A stretch of 64,000 nucleotides of DNA from Whalleya microplaca (Eukaryota; Ascomycota; Sordariomycetes; Xylariales; Xylariaceae). Of the stretch, positions 1 through 12,860 are shown in pieces. The stretch covers positions 62,001 to 126,000 of the forward strand of contig MU385715.1 in the NCBI GenBank assembly GCA_022497155.1, given 5' to 3'. The notes beneath the pieces are model-generated. The model was not told where the DNA came from. It searched no databases and saw nothing but the letters and a program-made list of their open reading frames with translations. The position numbers were made by a program, and so were the translations under genes. Each line of letters starts with the position of its first letter. Within the stretch, counting starts at the first letter, position 1.

Positions 1-3000
1 AAAAATATTTATCCTTTTTTATAAGCGCGTTTAGTTTTTAATAATTTATGTAAAACCGTAAGCCGTTATTAGTTTTAGGGGCAAATAATATAAAAGCCGC
101 TTATAAAATTAAACTAAAAATAATAAATCTTTTACGGAAATTTTTATTAAAATATTTATAAACTATTTTTAGTTTATTTAACGATATTTTATATAAAAGG
201 CTATATTTTAAATCTATAGCTAACTTTTCTTTTTTTTATTTTATTTTATAATTAAAAACGCGATTAGGTAATAGGATATTTAAATCGACCTTATTAAAAG
301 TATAAAATAAACTCCGGTATTTTTTTAGAATAATTTCCCAAGCTTTTTTTTTTAAGTCTTTCGCTTTTTTTTAAAAAAAGGCTTCGCTTTTTTTATTATA
401 TATTAATCGGTCGATTTTATATAGTATAATTATATATATATAAGTCTTTCGTGCTATCTTAAAAAAAGGTTTTATATTAATAATTATTATATTTATTAAT
501 CGCTATTTATACTAACCGATTGCGTCTTTTTTTAATTTATAGGCGCTTTTTGTATTATATTTTTATTTGCTTTTTTTTTATTTTTAGCGCGCCTTTTCTG
601 TAAAGTAGGAAATATATTAGGAAATTAAAACTTAGGGTATAAATCTTGATCTATAAATTCCTGTTATATAGGCTTAAGTTTACGCCTTTAAAGGTGTTAT
701 TAAAAGATTTTTTTCGGCCGCTAGCCGATAGGTATTGTTAGTTTTGGTAGTAATTAGTTTAAATAGTGACGTAATTTTTCTAATTCTCGAATCCGCTATT
801 ATACGGCTTCTGTCGTCTCCTTAGTAGGCTCGTATTTTCGTATTTAGAAAGCCCGGCTATCGGCTCGCCGTTTCTTATCCTTCTCTAATATTTTATTACG
901 CCGGTCGGCGTTTATTTAAAAGAAATTATCCCTAAAGAGATTTCCTGTATCGCTTATGTTAAGGTTATAAGGGCCTAATAGGTTGTTACGTAATATATTC
1001 TCGGGATATATTAGCTATTGCCGCTAATAATTTATTAGTATGTCCTTTTTTGCTAACTAGCCCCTTCCTAAAATCAAGTTATATTTTATATTTATTACAA
1101 GAAAAATTTTATTATAAAAAATGTAACCGTTTATTTATAAGCTTAATTGTAAAGCTTTATTAATTGTTTAAATATTTTTTTTATCGTACTTTTTAATATA
1201 TTTTGGAATAAATCCCGTAATAATTTCCGGGTATAAATATTACTTAATTTTTTTTGCAAAAAATTTATTTATTATAATATAAATATTTATTTCAGTATTA
1301 CTAAATGTATTTTTTATTTTTAATAAAAAGCTATATATTAATAATATATATTTTAATAAAAAAGGGATGTTACTTAAATAAATGTTTAAGAAATCCCGGG
1401 AGACTTTTGTTACTAGATTAGCTAAATTAATCTGTAATATTTTTGCCCTAAAAATAAAGTTTAATTATTTTAGGGTGCCGTATTTCCCGGCTTCTTTTTA
1501 ATCCGATCTTCCGCCAGGACTTTTATAACTTTTTCGGGTCGAATAAATTTCGCAAAAAAAGCATTAATACGGGCGGTTTTATTTATTGCGGACTAATTAG
1601 AGCGCTAATTAAAATGTAGCGGATATAGGTAATTAGTTTTATTATGCCCTTTGTTATAATAGTTAAAGTAATGTCCTTTAAGTTTTGCTAGCTTAACGCT
1701 ATTTCGGGGCGGAAAATAAATGCGAATGTTAAAAGGCGTAATTATTATATTGCCAAACTTATTTAAGTTCGAATTAAAAACTGGTCGCAAATTCTTTCCG
1801 GAAGCGCGTTTGTTATTCGCGCGGGCTAGTTTTAAGGCTTAGGGCTTAAATATCGACTTAACTATTATAGCGGTTTTAGCGGCTTATGTTACATTATATA
1901 CCTTATTAGTTATTTAAAAAATAAATACGATTTTAACGTAATAGATAATATAACGATTAAAGTTGTAAAATAGATTAAAATATTAAGCGGCTGTTTCGGT
2001 TTATAAATAATAAATAAGCCGGCTATAAAATTCTTTTTTTTATTTGTCGCGGTATAGCTGTCGTTCCTCCGCTAGTACGACAAATTTATTTCGGAACTTC
2101 TAGAAGTTTTTTAATATTTTTATTTGAAGCTTAATAAACTTAACTTTTGCCTATCGAACGCTATTAGAGTTATGTTATTTTTTTTAAAAGTATTTTATTA
2201 ATACCGCAGACGTAATTAGGTAATATAGGTTAATAAAACGAAGGTAAAGCTTTAGTTACGTTAATATATATTTCTAAATATATAATTTAATAGCTATTAT
2301 ACGTATATAATTAGTCGGGAAATAATCGGCGTTAATAAATAGTTGATTTTTTTATTTGTAGTATTATATCTCGAAAATAACGGTATTACGGTTAACCTTA
2401 CTGTAATAAGTGGGGACATTTATTTTTATCGTCTTTTTTTTATTTGTACCGGATTCCGATATATTTTATCGAAAGCTTTACATTAATAAGTCGGTAACGG
2501 CTTGGTTAGCTTCGTTTAGCTGCATATTAAAATCGTTAATTTAAATATCGCGTTATTCGATTTCCTTTTATAAGTTTTTAATTATATTTTCTTAGGCTTT
2601 GCTTATTTAAAGGCTTAATCGGACTAAAGTATCCGTGCTTAATAAGTAATTTTTCGCTATAAAGCTTATAATTTAGGTCTATTAAAAAAAGGCTATAAAT
2701 ATAATATTACGGAGCCGAATCTTATAAAAAAAGGCGTCGGGATCGGCCGAATATATTTTAAGGAACGCCGATTTAGTAAGGGTTTTATCCGCTATAGGAA
2801 AAGCCTTTTTTCCTAACTTAATAAAGGCCTTAAATAAAAAAGTAAAGCTTTTTCCGCCTTTTATATATACGTTAGCTGCGTATAATTTAATACGCGCCTT
2901 TAAATCGTTTAATAAGATATTAATAACTAGCTGGTAGGTTTTTTTTATTAAATTCCTTATCTTTAATTATTCGCTTAAAATTCTAATAAGTCGGGAGGGT

Positions 3001-3612
3001 ATTGTTATTTTTCTTTTTTTTACGTAATGTCTAAGTTATTTAATCGAAATTTTTTAGGATATATTAATATCCCTTAACGGCCTAATACTTAAGAGCGGTT
3101 TTAGGTTTTTTAAGACGATTAGTCGGCATTACTTTCTATATTTTTTAGGCATTATAAATAATAGTATTACGCGCGTAAGCGCGTTTTTAATCGGTAGGCG
3201 ATATTTTAAAAGGGGAGGTCGCCGTTAATCGGGTTAGTTATCGGTAGTATGCGTGGGGGTTATACGACCAAAGCTATTAGTACTAAGACGCATTTTTGCA
3301 ATAGTGCTTGTTAATTAATTAATCAAATCGGTATTAGGGAACTTAAGCTTTTTTAAGCTATATAATAGATATAATTTATTTATACTTACGTATAAATTAC
3401 TATAGCTAAAGGTAGGGCTCTAGTATAAGTACTAATTATATATTTACAAATAAATAGGGAGAAAAGCTATTTCGGACTATAGGAATTGCTTAGAAAACTT
3501 AAGCCGGGTGCCCCGCCGGGCAGTAACCATTCTGCCGTGCCGTTACCGATTGATATACAGGAGTATATAGCAATAGGTGGTCTGTGCACCTGGTACGTAC
3601 CTTCCGTAACTA
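1..3612 (-). mobile_element. Ty3/gypsy retrotransposon A, copy 1 (5' part, RIPed, runs off the left edge)
   Basis: Read on the minus strand this is LTR (3385-3612), leader, gag-like and protease region, then the first residues of reverse transcriptase at the window edge. Bases 1-120 on the minus strand match 18490-18580 of gypsy A copy 2, ending in the same YRKLNAL-type start of the RT domain. About 1540 down to 1080 on the minus strand matches 17040-17480 in the same order, so the two copies are colinear. No frame is open for more than about 60 codons; stops fall where CAG, CAA or TGG are expected. The rest of pol and the 3' LTR must lie outside the window. The gag assignment is by position, not by motif. 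Confidence 0.85.
3385..3612 (-). repeat. LTR of gypsy A (copy 1, 5' LTR of the minus-strand element)
   Basis: This 228-bp unit recurs at 21677-21908 and 62816-63044 in the opposite orientation. It is relatively GC-rich and little mutated, for example around 3500-3600. Its outer edge reads ccgtaacta and its inner edge cttacgtataa. The short open frame across it (3486-3701) crosses the LTR edge and is not a gene. It lies at the 5' side of the minus-strand gypsy A body, so it should carry the promoter of that element; I see no unambiguous TATA box to place it. Confidence 0.85.
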
Positions 3613-3849
3613 TTGCTATTATAAATATATATTATATATATGTTATAAATATATTTAATTACCTTTATATAAATGTTAAAAAAGTAATAACAGGTTATTA
3701 AAGTATTAAAAACGTATATAAATTAAGTATATATAACATGTTATAAGTATATAGTTAACATTTTACGTAAAGCGGGGTAATATATTTTATATTATTATTA
3801 AAATTACTTATTATTAAAATAATAAATCTTTAAATTTATATATTATTAT
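3613..3849. other. AT-rich spacer, nothing recognised
   Basis: Mostly TA-rich sequence with no frame, no repeat shared elsewhere in the window and no clear inverted repeat. It separates the outer end of the gypsy A LTR from the first copy of small element C. Confidence 0.5.
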
Positions 3850-4104
3850 TATTATAACATAAGGCTTATAAGGTGTTATAAAGTTTTTATAAGCTCTTTA
3901 TAGCTATGATACACCTTAAGCCCTTTACACGTGACCTGTTAAACCATAGGCTTAGTTAATTAAATTAAATAAGCAAGTGAGGAGGTTTTTTTTAAATTAA
4001 GCTATTACATAATAATTAGCTAACTTTTTATTCCTTACTTTATTATTTTATAATAATACCCACTTATTACTTAAATGCGCCACTTTTTTACTTAAGCCGT
4101 CACA
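3850..4104 (+). repeat. Small inverted-repeat element C, copy 1 (MITE-like)
   Basis: One of three copies (others 45210-45452 and 47375-47617), all in the same orientation and about 245-255 bp long. The 3' end reads cttaagccgtcaca; the 5' end, allowing RIP changes, is its inverted counterpart (consensus near tgtgacggcataagg). Internally there is a conserved ggctta-rich start, a cctttacacgtgacc block and a gcgccactttttt block near the 3' end. It has no coding capacity. The terminal inverted repeats suggest a non-autonomous DNA transposon; the superfamily is unclear because I cannot fix the target duplication. Confidence 0.7.
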
Positions 4105-4230
4105 GTTATTACTACATAGTTTACATTAAAATACACTTAATGTATATGTAAAAACTATTAGGTATAAATGGTTTTATCTTTATTATATTTTTTATTTTAA
4201 GTTATTAAAGATTTATTATTATTATAAGGG

Positions 4231-4435
4231 ATAATAATAGTTAAGCACGGTTAATATATTAACTTATAAGGTATAAATATAAGTGTATTAATTTTAACCC
4301 CTTTATATATAAAGGGGGCAAAGCCTTTTTTATATAAATAAAGGGTAAAAAAAACCCTCCGGTTTTCCCCCAATATTTTCCCAATAAAGCTTATAAGTTA
4401 ATAAGGTTTATATATAAGCCTTATATTTAATAATT
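4231..4435 (+). repeat. Small repeat D, copy 1
   Basis: About 205 bp, matched by 44704-44911 in the same orientation. Both copies carry ttataaggtataaatataag near the start, a ccccttt-atata-aagggg palindrome in the middle and ataagccttatatttaata at the end. The ends are weakly inverted-repeat (about 9 of 11 bases). Non-coding; probably a small DNA element or a repeat fragment. It lies about 130 bp from a C copy here and about 300 bp from one at the other locus. Confidence 0.6.
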
Positions 4436-6214
4436 ATCCTCTTTTTTTAATATAGCCGTTTTAGTTATTAAAAATTTATTAAATTAATATATTATAATAA
4501 TAATAATTAAGTTATATTTATATAGTTTATTTTTTTAATTTATAACTAATTTATCGTTACTCCGGTTTTTATTTTATTATTATAATTTATTTATAAAAAC
4601 CTTTAATTAATTATTTTCGTTTTTTTTCTTTTTTTAAAAAAAATTATTTAATATTTTATTAGATTATTTTCTTACGTTTTTAATTTTTTTGCGGTTTTTT
4701 ATATTAAGTTTATTAAATTATTTCGTTAGTTTTATTTTTATTTTCTCGTTTATTAAAATATCCGATGTAAATAATAATAACGGTACTAATAAACGCTAAG
4801 GCAGCTAAGCTAACCGAGTTAGTATTAAGCGAGCTAGTTTTTTTAAGCAGCCGCTTATTACGCCTATCCGATATTATAGTAACGCTATCGTTTTATAAGT
4901 GGCCTTAAACATTCCCTAATTTAAAAGGCGTCGCTATTATTATTAAACCTAATAAGCCCGTAATTACATTTTTAGCCGCTATATAATACGCTTTTAAATT
5001 ATTTCAGACCTTTTATATCGGCTTTATTACGGCAAGGCCTAGCACTTTTTTTAGCCGCAAAACGGCAAACCCTTTAAAATTAAATATAAATTTTTTAACC
5101 TAGCGTTTTTTATTTATATATTATACTCCGAGAGCTATGATATATCTAAGTCTATTAGTATATTTATCCCTTATTTATATTATTTTTATAGCTAAATTAG
5201 TTAATTAAGTCTTTAGCTTAATAATATTCGATTAAAAACGCTTTAGCGGTTTTATTCTTTAATTTAGCTTAGCTTAAAAATATTAGGTAAATATAAATAA
5301 TAATACTATTAAAAATATAGCTTTATTATATATATTATAAGTAAGGACTAATAAATTAATTTAGCTTTAATATAATTCCGATTGCTTTAAATATAAAACG
5401 CTTTATTATAAACTTACCGGGTAAAATATAACTTTATCGGTTATAATAAAAATAAAAAAGTTAGTTTTAAATAGTATTTTTAATTTTTTTTAAATATTAT
5501 TATTAACGGTTTACAAAATTTCCGCCGCTAATATTAATTATTCATTTTTAAACGTAAAACTATTACTCGTGCGGCTTTTTGTTTTTTAAAGTACGGGGTT
5601 ATAAATCTTATATTTATTTAATTGTTTCCTTTTTAAGGCCGTTTTTAAATACTTATTTAATCCTTTAACTAGCGCTAAGTTTATGCCGGTATAAATAAAT
5701 TTCGTTTCGGTATAAAAAACCGTAACTTTATTATATAAATTATTACTATTTAAGTGTTTATAAAAAAAAGTACGTTTGGCTTTTTTAGCGGCATATTTTA
5801 ACTGCCTTTAGGCTATATTTTTAAATAAATTAAAGTAAGAACTTTTAGTTTTTAATTAAGTTATTAGCCTAGTTTTAAGGTTTTTTCGAGGATATTATAT
5901 TATAGCTTAATTAATAAAGTATAAAATAATCAATTTTAAAAACTTAGGTTTAAAATTTAATAATATTAATAAAATTATTATTTCTTTATTTAATACTATT
6001 AGTAATTATTTAATCCGCTTAGCTTTAAATTTAATCTTTAAAGTATTATTTATAGCAGCCGTTTTTCTTATATTATTATTTTTTAGTTTTTATTTTTATT
6101 TATCGGTTTTCCGGGTCTTTATTATCTTTAATTATATAGCTTATTTACTTTTAAACTTAAATCTTAAAGTGTTATATATAATAATTATCTTCCAGTTTTT
6201 CTTATATTTATATA
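4436..6214. other. RIPed unrecognised repeat DNA
   Basis: About 1.8 kb with the same base bias as the retroelements around it. Plus-strand frames near 4980-5140 are briefly protein-like (a run ending FKIKYKFFNLAFF), which suggests a decayed transposon protein, but I could not match it to a family and found no second copy in the window. It is interrupted or bounded on the right by the palindromic element at 6215. Confidence 0.4.
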
Positions 6215-6605
6215 TGTCACGTGTTATAAGGGTTAAGGTGGCTTAGCGACCTAATTCCTGTGTATTTTATGTAATACTAAAATGGAGGAAAAAAAAAGGA
6301 ATTTAAGCTAATGTTATGGCACAAGGATTAGGTGCAGGATTTAAGGTGTGGTCTGTGCGCATTACGTAATCACAGCTTAAGGCCCCACACCTGACATGTA
6401 TGGTAAATTTCTTAGCCGACCTTTTAGCTTAGATTCCTTTCCTTTTTCTCCATCTTAGTATTACATAAAATACACAGGAATTAGGTCGCCAAGCCACCTT
6501 GACCCTTGTAACACGTGACAGCTAAAAGGTCGGCCGAGAAATTTACTATACATGTTAGGTGTAAGGCTTAAGCTGTGATTACGTAACACGCACGGAGCAC
6601 ACCTT
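6215..6605. repeat. Nested inverted-repeat element (arms A-B-A'-B'), little RIPed
   Basis: Arm A (6215-6310, starting tgtcacgtgtta) is the reverse complement of A' (6421-6520, ending taacacgtgaca). A second arm B (about 6340-6428) is the reverse complement of B' (6521-6605). The order is A, B, A', B', so two long hairpins overlap and cannot form together. CA and TG dinucleotides are plentiful, unlike the flanks, so it probably arrived late. No coding capacity. The A...A' pair alone would be a 306-bp MITE with about 95-bp terminal inverted repeats; B' beyond it needs a second insertion or rearrangement. Confidence 0.75.
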
Positions 6606-7735
6606 AATGTTATGCTTAATTTATGTTATAACAATATATAATCTTATTTTATTTATTAATAGTTTATTTAATTATCCGAACAGATATTTTTAGTTCGTTT
6701 TTTTATTTTTCGGTACTTTTTTATAGCTATTTTATTTTAGCGTTTAAAAATTATAATATTTAATATTAACTATTAGCTGTTTTATAATTTATTATATTAT
6801 TATTAAATCTTTTGTTTTTTTTGTTTTTTTCTTTTGCTTTCGCTTGTATTTTATAATATTATTTTAAACGTTAGCTATATTTTCGGTTATTATTTATTAG
6901 TTATATTTAACGGGCTATTTATCTTATTTTATTTTATAATATACTTCCTTTTAATATACTTAATAATTAATTATCTTTTTAATTATATATTTCTTATTAT
7001 TCTTTAAATTAGGTATAAATAAAAGGTCGGATAATTTAGCTTTTTATAATTTTCAAAATTATTTAAACAATACGTTATATATCATTATATTTTATAAATA
7101 AAGCGAGCCGGTAAGTTTAAAAGCCGATTTTTATAATAATTTTAAAAAGTCCGATAAATTTTAAGGCAAATTTAAGATATTTTAGTTATAAATCTTTAGT
7201 TAAAACTGCGACTATTTAACTAACGCATAAAGTTAAAAAAGTATATTTTTTATTATAATATTTCGCGTATAATTTATTAGCGTTTTTAACGCTTTTTTTA
7301 TTTTTTTTTTCGGAATTATTTTAAACGTTTTAGCCGGGTATATGCCCCGGTGACCTTTTTTATAATAAAAGGCTTTAATACGAAAGTGCAAAATTCGGGA
7401 AAATATTTATATAAGACTTTAAAAAGCGCTTTTCCGGACGTCCGATTAATAATAAAATTTATAGCAAATATAATATAAAGTAATAGCTTTAATTATATTA
7501 TTTATTAAGTTTTAATAAAGTTTCGTAAATATATTTCTAATACTTAATTTATTTGTTCCGTTTATTTATTAATTTAAGCGTAAAACGCTATTTAAAACTA
7601 TACTTTTATTTTATTATAATAGTAAAGTTTAAATTAAAATTTACTTATAAAAATAAGTCTTTTATTTAAAATAATATTTATAAAGGCGCTAAATTAACAT
7701 TCGATTTATTTATAAAATAATTATGTTAAGCATAT
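6606..7735. other. RIPed unrecognised repeat DNA
   Basis: AT-rich, with a short stretch near 7320-7450 keeping more G+C (around gccgggtatatgccccgg). Plus-strand frames there give a protein-like run containing KCKIRENIYIRL, but no family is recognised. It could be the continuation of 4436-6214 across the palindromic element. Confidence 0.35.
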
Positions 7736-7990
7736 AATTATACGGCTATAGTGGCTGCGTTATAAGTGTGTGGCTAAAAAGGTGACATAGCCACTTTTCT
7801 CTTTATATAGCTATAGCTTTACTCACACACATATAGCTTAAAAGATTATTAATTATATACATATAAACCTTATAAATAATAACACCTGTGTTATTCCCCT
7901 TTTTTTTATCTTTATCCCAGAAGAACCTTTTTTTAACGAAAAAACGAAACGCTTGCGTTTCGTTGCCGTGATTTACCTATATAATGCGTA
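7736..7990 (+). promoter_or_regulatory. Little-mutated island, possible 5' LTR or leader of gypsy B
   Basis: A stretch with retained CA/TG, a hairpin (gtggct ... agccac near 7770-7795), a TATA-like ctttatatagc at about 7803, and then a C/T-rich segment before gypsy B. Position and composition fit an LTR/promoter region. I found no second copy at the 3' end of gypsy B, so the LTR identity is inference only. Confidence 0.35.
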
Positions 7991-10900
7991 ATTAAAAGAT
8001 CGGCTCCTTGGATAATCCTAATTATCGACTAATAATTATTTTATTTTCGTTAATTGTTTGCCCGTCGACGCAGTTAAGACATTTAATAGTAAGCTTAATT
8101 TATTTAATAATAAAAGCTAACTTTTAGCCTTAAAATGAAGCCTTTAGCCATTATATTATACCCTTATTTAATAATAATCCCCCGCTATAATAAAATATCA
8201 AGATTTTTAAAATAACGAGATCATTAAATTTTCGTTTTTTTCTCTTTTTTTATATTCCTTTCTTGTTTGCTTTATTTCGGCGTTGTTATCGATTCGACGT
8301 TATTATTAATACTATTAATATTAATTAAACGTTATTCCGAACGTTATTTTTTTAGTTTTAAGTTTATAACATAAATACGAAAACGTTACTCCCTTTTCTT
8401 TTATATATTTAATAAGCAGGTTAAATTTTATTATAAAATTTAAAACTTCTTTTTAAATAATTAAAAGTTAATTTAAGTAACGAAACTTAATAATAAAATT
8501 ATTAATAAAATTAAGACTTTCGTTACTTTATTACCTTTAAATAAGCGATAAGTAATTTCGGCAAAAGTTTATGCCTCGTTACAACATAGTTAATTAAAGG
8601 ATTATTTAAAAAAGTGGATATTAGAGATATATATAACGCGAGTAATAATATAAGAGGCAGATATTTATATATAATAAGTCTAAAATCTTTTGCTTATTAG
8701 TTTAGTTATTCCGGCCTAATTACTATAGCTAGTAAATAAAAATAACGAGAGACGTTTTTTTTATCGTTAATAATTTAATAACGATTTTAATAAATCGCTA
8801 TTTATAAAATAACGTATAAAATTTTCCGATAAAGAAATATAAAATTTACTAAAAGCTTTATAGGCAGATCCGGTTAAGCGAAAATAGCCCGACTTACCCC
8901 TTAATAACTAAAGAGTTACTATAAAAAAGCTAAAGGACGAGACTTTTTTTCCCCGTAAACGAAACTTTAGTTTGCTAAAAGAGACCCTTTTTTCTCGCCG
9001 ATAAAACCCTAATTTATTAGTACCTAGTATAATATTTAATATATTATTTTTACGTAAAAGGAATTTAGGTTTGCTTATTAAAATACCTATTATACTGCTA
9101 AAACCTTATCCGGCATTATTACTTTATACGCGAAATTAAAATTTAGCGGTTAAAATACCTACGTGTTTAGTCTCGTTATAGTATTTATTTTACTTATTTA
9201 TTAATTTAACCTTTTTTTATTTTATACCTATATTAGCTAATATATCAGGTAATTAAAGTAACTAGTAAAGTAATTAAAACTTAAAGCGAAAAATCGCCAA
9301 ATATGTCGTTACTTTTAATCTCGCTATCGGGAGCGGTTTTATAATAGACATTTTAGTTAAAATTAGTAACGCCGCATTAGCTATAATATAAAATAATAAT
9401 ATTAAATTTATTTTATTCGGTTAAAAACTTTAATATATCGGTTTTTTTTAGCTTAATATAAATAAAAGTTTTAAAAATAACAATAATATAATAATTAGTT
9501 AAAATATTTATTAGTAAAATCTTTATTAATTTACCGATATAGTTTATAAAATAGCCCAAAATAAATATAAAAAAGTATATTAAAAAAAACTTCCCCGTTT
9601 TTTTATACAAACGCCTAAATTTAATAATTTATATAATTAAATAAATTATATAAAATATTTATATAAGACGATTTAAAATTTATACTAATTAAAATATGCG
9701 AAAATTTAAAATTAAAGTAGTAAATACCTTTAAATAGTTATAGTTTAATAAAGTTAAATATATAAAAACTTTTATTTTAGCCGATATATTTATTTATACA
9801 TAAGTTATATATATTATTTATTATATTAAAACTTTTAGTATAAATAAAAATATCTAATACTTTTCTTAAATATAAAATAGCTTTTACTTTATTTTTAAAA
9901 AATATAAACGATTTTATTATTAATATATTAGTTAATACCTTTTTATCCCGGATCGAAAAAAAGCAAAAGATTTTATAAGATAAATTACTATTTGCCGGAC
10001 AAAAAAATCCTGTTATATAATTAGTAATTTCTATTCCGGCAATTTTAAATAAGGTCTTAAAGTTTATAAAGGCATTTTTAAAGCAAAAATTAATTATAGC
10101 TAATATAGTATATATTATAGTAAAAAATAAGGCTAGCTCGGAGTACGCTAACTGGTTAATTAGTTATATTTTAAGATATAAATCCGGAAACGACTATCGC
10201 GAAGGTTATTATAAGTCCGGCTATAAATGATATACCTAAGGATTTTAAGATTATAGATTTTTTTAAAATTAAGGCCGAGGATTTTATAGCTATAAATATT
10301 TTAGCCAGGCTAAAAAAATATTTTATAGATAAAATTTCGGCCGAAGAGGATTTTACGCTAGATAAAAATTTATCTTTCGTCGCTTTTTTTGCCCATATAT
10401 TTACCGGTACCGTTAATAATATGAGCTAGAACTATTAGGATATATTTATATCGGAATTGAGGACAGAATTTTTTTAAACTCTAATAATAAAGAGCTAGCG
10501 GATTAGAAATAGCAGCTATATAATAATAATTATTACTATAATAATAAAATTATCGAGAAAAATAAAAAAAAAGCTTTTATTATATATAATAATTAAACAG
10601 CCTTTAATAAAAATAATTATATTTATTTCTGCCGTACTTAAAATAAAATAACTAAAGCGTTTAATGTATTAATTTATTAATGTTATAATAAATCATATAA
10701 AAATTATTTTTTATTTTTTATTTTTTATTTATAATATTTAATATATATTAATATTTTTAATTAAAATAAAAATACGCCTTTTCTTTATTTAAATAAAAAA
10801 GGTTATCGATAAAGCCTTTTTTACCGTATAGCTAAAAGACAATAATATAAAGCTATTTATTACTTCGCTATTTAATAGTAATAAAAATTACTTTAGTAAA

Positions 10901-12239
10901 TTTAACCCCGATAAGTTTTTTACGTTATTTTTTATTAAGTTTTATAATATTTACTTAAATAAAAAAACGGCGTCTCGATAAAAAGCCATATATATTTAAT
11001 AATAAATATAATATTTAAAAAAGCAAAAACCTAACTATTATTTATAGTAATATTAGCTATTTCCGGTTTATAATAAATAAAAAATAATTATTTAAAAAAG
11101 CCGATAATATTATAATTATAAATAAGGAATTTATTATAGTTAATAATATTAGCGGATAAATTAATTTATAAAAACGGGCTTTTTTTTTATTTATAGTCGA
11201 AAGTAAGAAAAACGGTATAAAAACCTAGCAAAATTCTTTTATTTAGCGTGGCTTACCGATAAGCTAAAACTAAATCTATTATTCGGCTCGGACTTTTTTA
11301 ATATTAATAAAATGGAAATAGATTATAAGATAAGTATTATTATTTTCGGCTTTTATAATAATATTAAAGTATTTTTATAATTTATTAGAAAAAAAAGGGC
11401 AATATAACGCTATATTACTATAGCTTATAATATAGTAATACCTTTACGCTTAATAATAACTATCCTTATATAATATATAAATCTTCTTAAATATAACAAA
11501 AATAATATGCTTAAAGATTATATATTTATTATTAAATATTTTAATACGCTTAATGCTATAACTAATAGTAAGTTATAAAAACTTATAGTAATTATTAATA
11601 ATTCCGATAAGCTAAAACGGATTTATTATAAGGCCCGCTTAAATTATATCGAAAATTATTATAATAAAAAATATATAATTATAATATAGGAGAAAGTTTT
11701 ATTAGCGTAAATTATTAGAATTATTATATTAAGTAATAATACTTAAAATAATATATAGTTAGCGTTAAAATTTAAGATTTCCGATAAGTTAACATAAGGT
11801 TTTTATTTTAATAAAATTACCACTAATAACGTATAAACTACAGTAAAAGAAAATAAGACTTACGTCGGCAATAAGTTACCGTTATTAAATATAGTTAAAT
11901 TAGGAAATATCCTTAAAATTAAAACAAAATACGAAATGTATATATATAATATAAAGCTTAAGTTAGCAAAATACTTCAAGAAATATCTCGAAAGCAAAAA
12001 ATTATAAAAGAATTATAAAATTATAAAACTTTTAAATAGCGAGAAAATAACTATCGACTTTATTAACGGATAATAAAATTAATTTAAATTTATAATTATA
12101 TAGTTATACGGTTTAAATATCGAGAACTAAAAATTTCTAAATAAAATTTTCGGTAAAATATATTAAAAATATAAAATAGGATAATAAATTAAACCTGCCC
12201 CTTTTAAATATTTAGTTTTTATTATTTAGCGGATTATTA

Positions 12240-12860
12240 ACGGAATATAAAAGGGCTATATAGTAATAAATTTAAAAATATTAAATAAAATAATTATATT
12301 AAACGTCTATTTATTATTTACTTAAAAATTAATTATAAAAAAATTAAAAAAGTATATTTATTTTTCGGTATTTGATTATTTTAAGTTCTTGTATTAGCTA
12401 CCGGTATACCTGAATTATTAAAACCGAATAATAATTATATTGCCGTAAAGATTTAAAATATCTAACGTTATATTTATAGGATTTCGAAATAGCCTAGTTT
12501 ATATATAGCGATTTATAAATTAAAAACTATATAAATTCTTTTTATTTATAATAGCTTATATTAATAATATTGTTACTTTTAGCCGGAATACCGAGAAATA
12601 CGTTAAATATATTATAGCTATATTAAATAAGTTAAAGAAAATCGGTATTGTTTTAAATCCCGAGAAGTCTTTTATCGCTTATTTGTTTATTAAATTATTT
12701 AATTTTAATGTAAATAATACCGGAGTTTTGATAATAAATAATAAGATTTAAGTAATTAAAAATATTGCTATATTTATAACATTTAATACCCTTAAAATAT
12801 ATATTAATATAATTGGATTTTTGCGAAAGTTTATGCCGTAATACTAGCAAAAAGTCGATC
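12240..12860 (+). pseudogene. Reverse transcriptase domain of gypsy B (broken)
   Basis: In the frame through 12556 the translation runs NNIVTFSRNTEKYVKYI, then a stretch with LNPEKSFIAY and KLFNFNVN, then GFLRKFMP near 12830. This is the order of the Ty3/gypsy RT active-site box, the following EH(V) helix region, the KxxF block and the connection to RNase H. The catalytic Asp-Asp pair reads Asn-Asn. Earlier residues, from 12300, fit the start of the palm with several internal stops. The protein would copy element RNA into DNA in cytoplasmic particles; this copy cannot. Confidence 0.8.

Noticed and set aside
3486..3701. 71-codon open frame
   Set aside because: It lies across the gypsy A LTR and its outer edge; LTRs are non-coding and the frame is not kept in the other two LTR copies.
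9413..9610. 65-codon open frame on the minus strand
   Set aside because: Antisense to the gag-side region of gypsy B, rich in Ile/Phe/Lys as expected for chance frames in AT-rich DNA.
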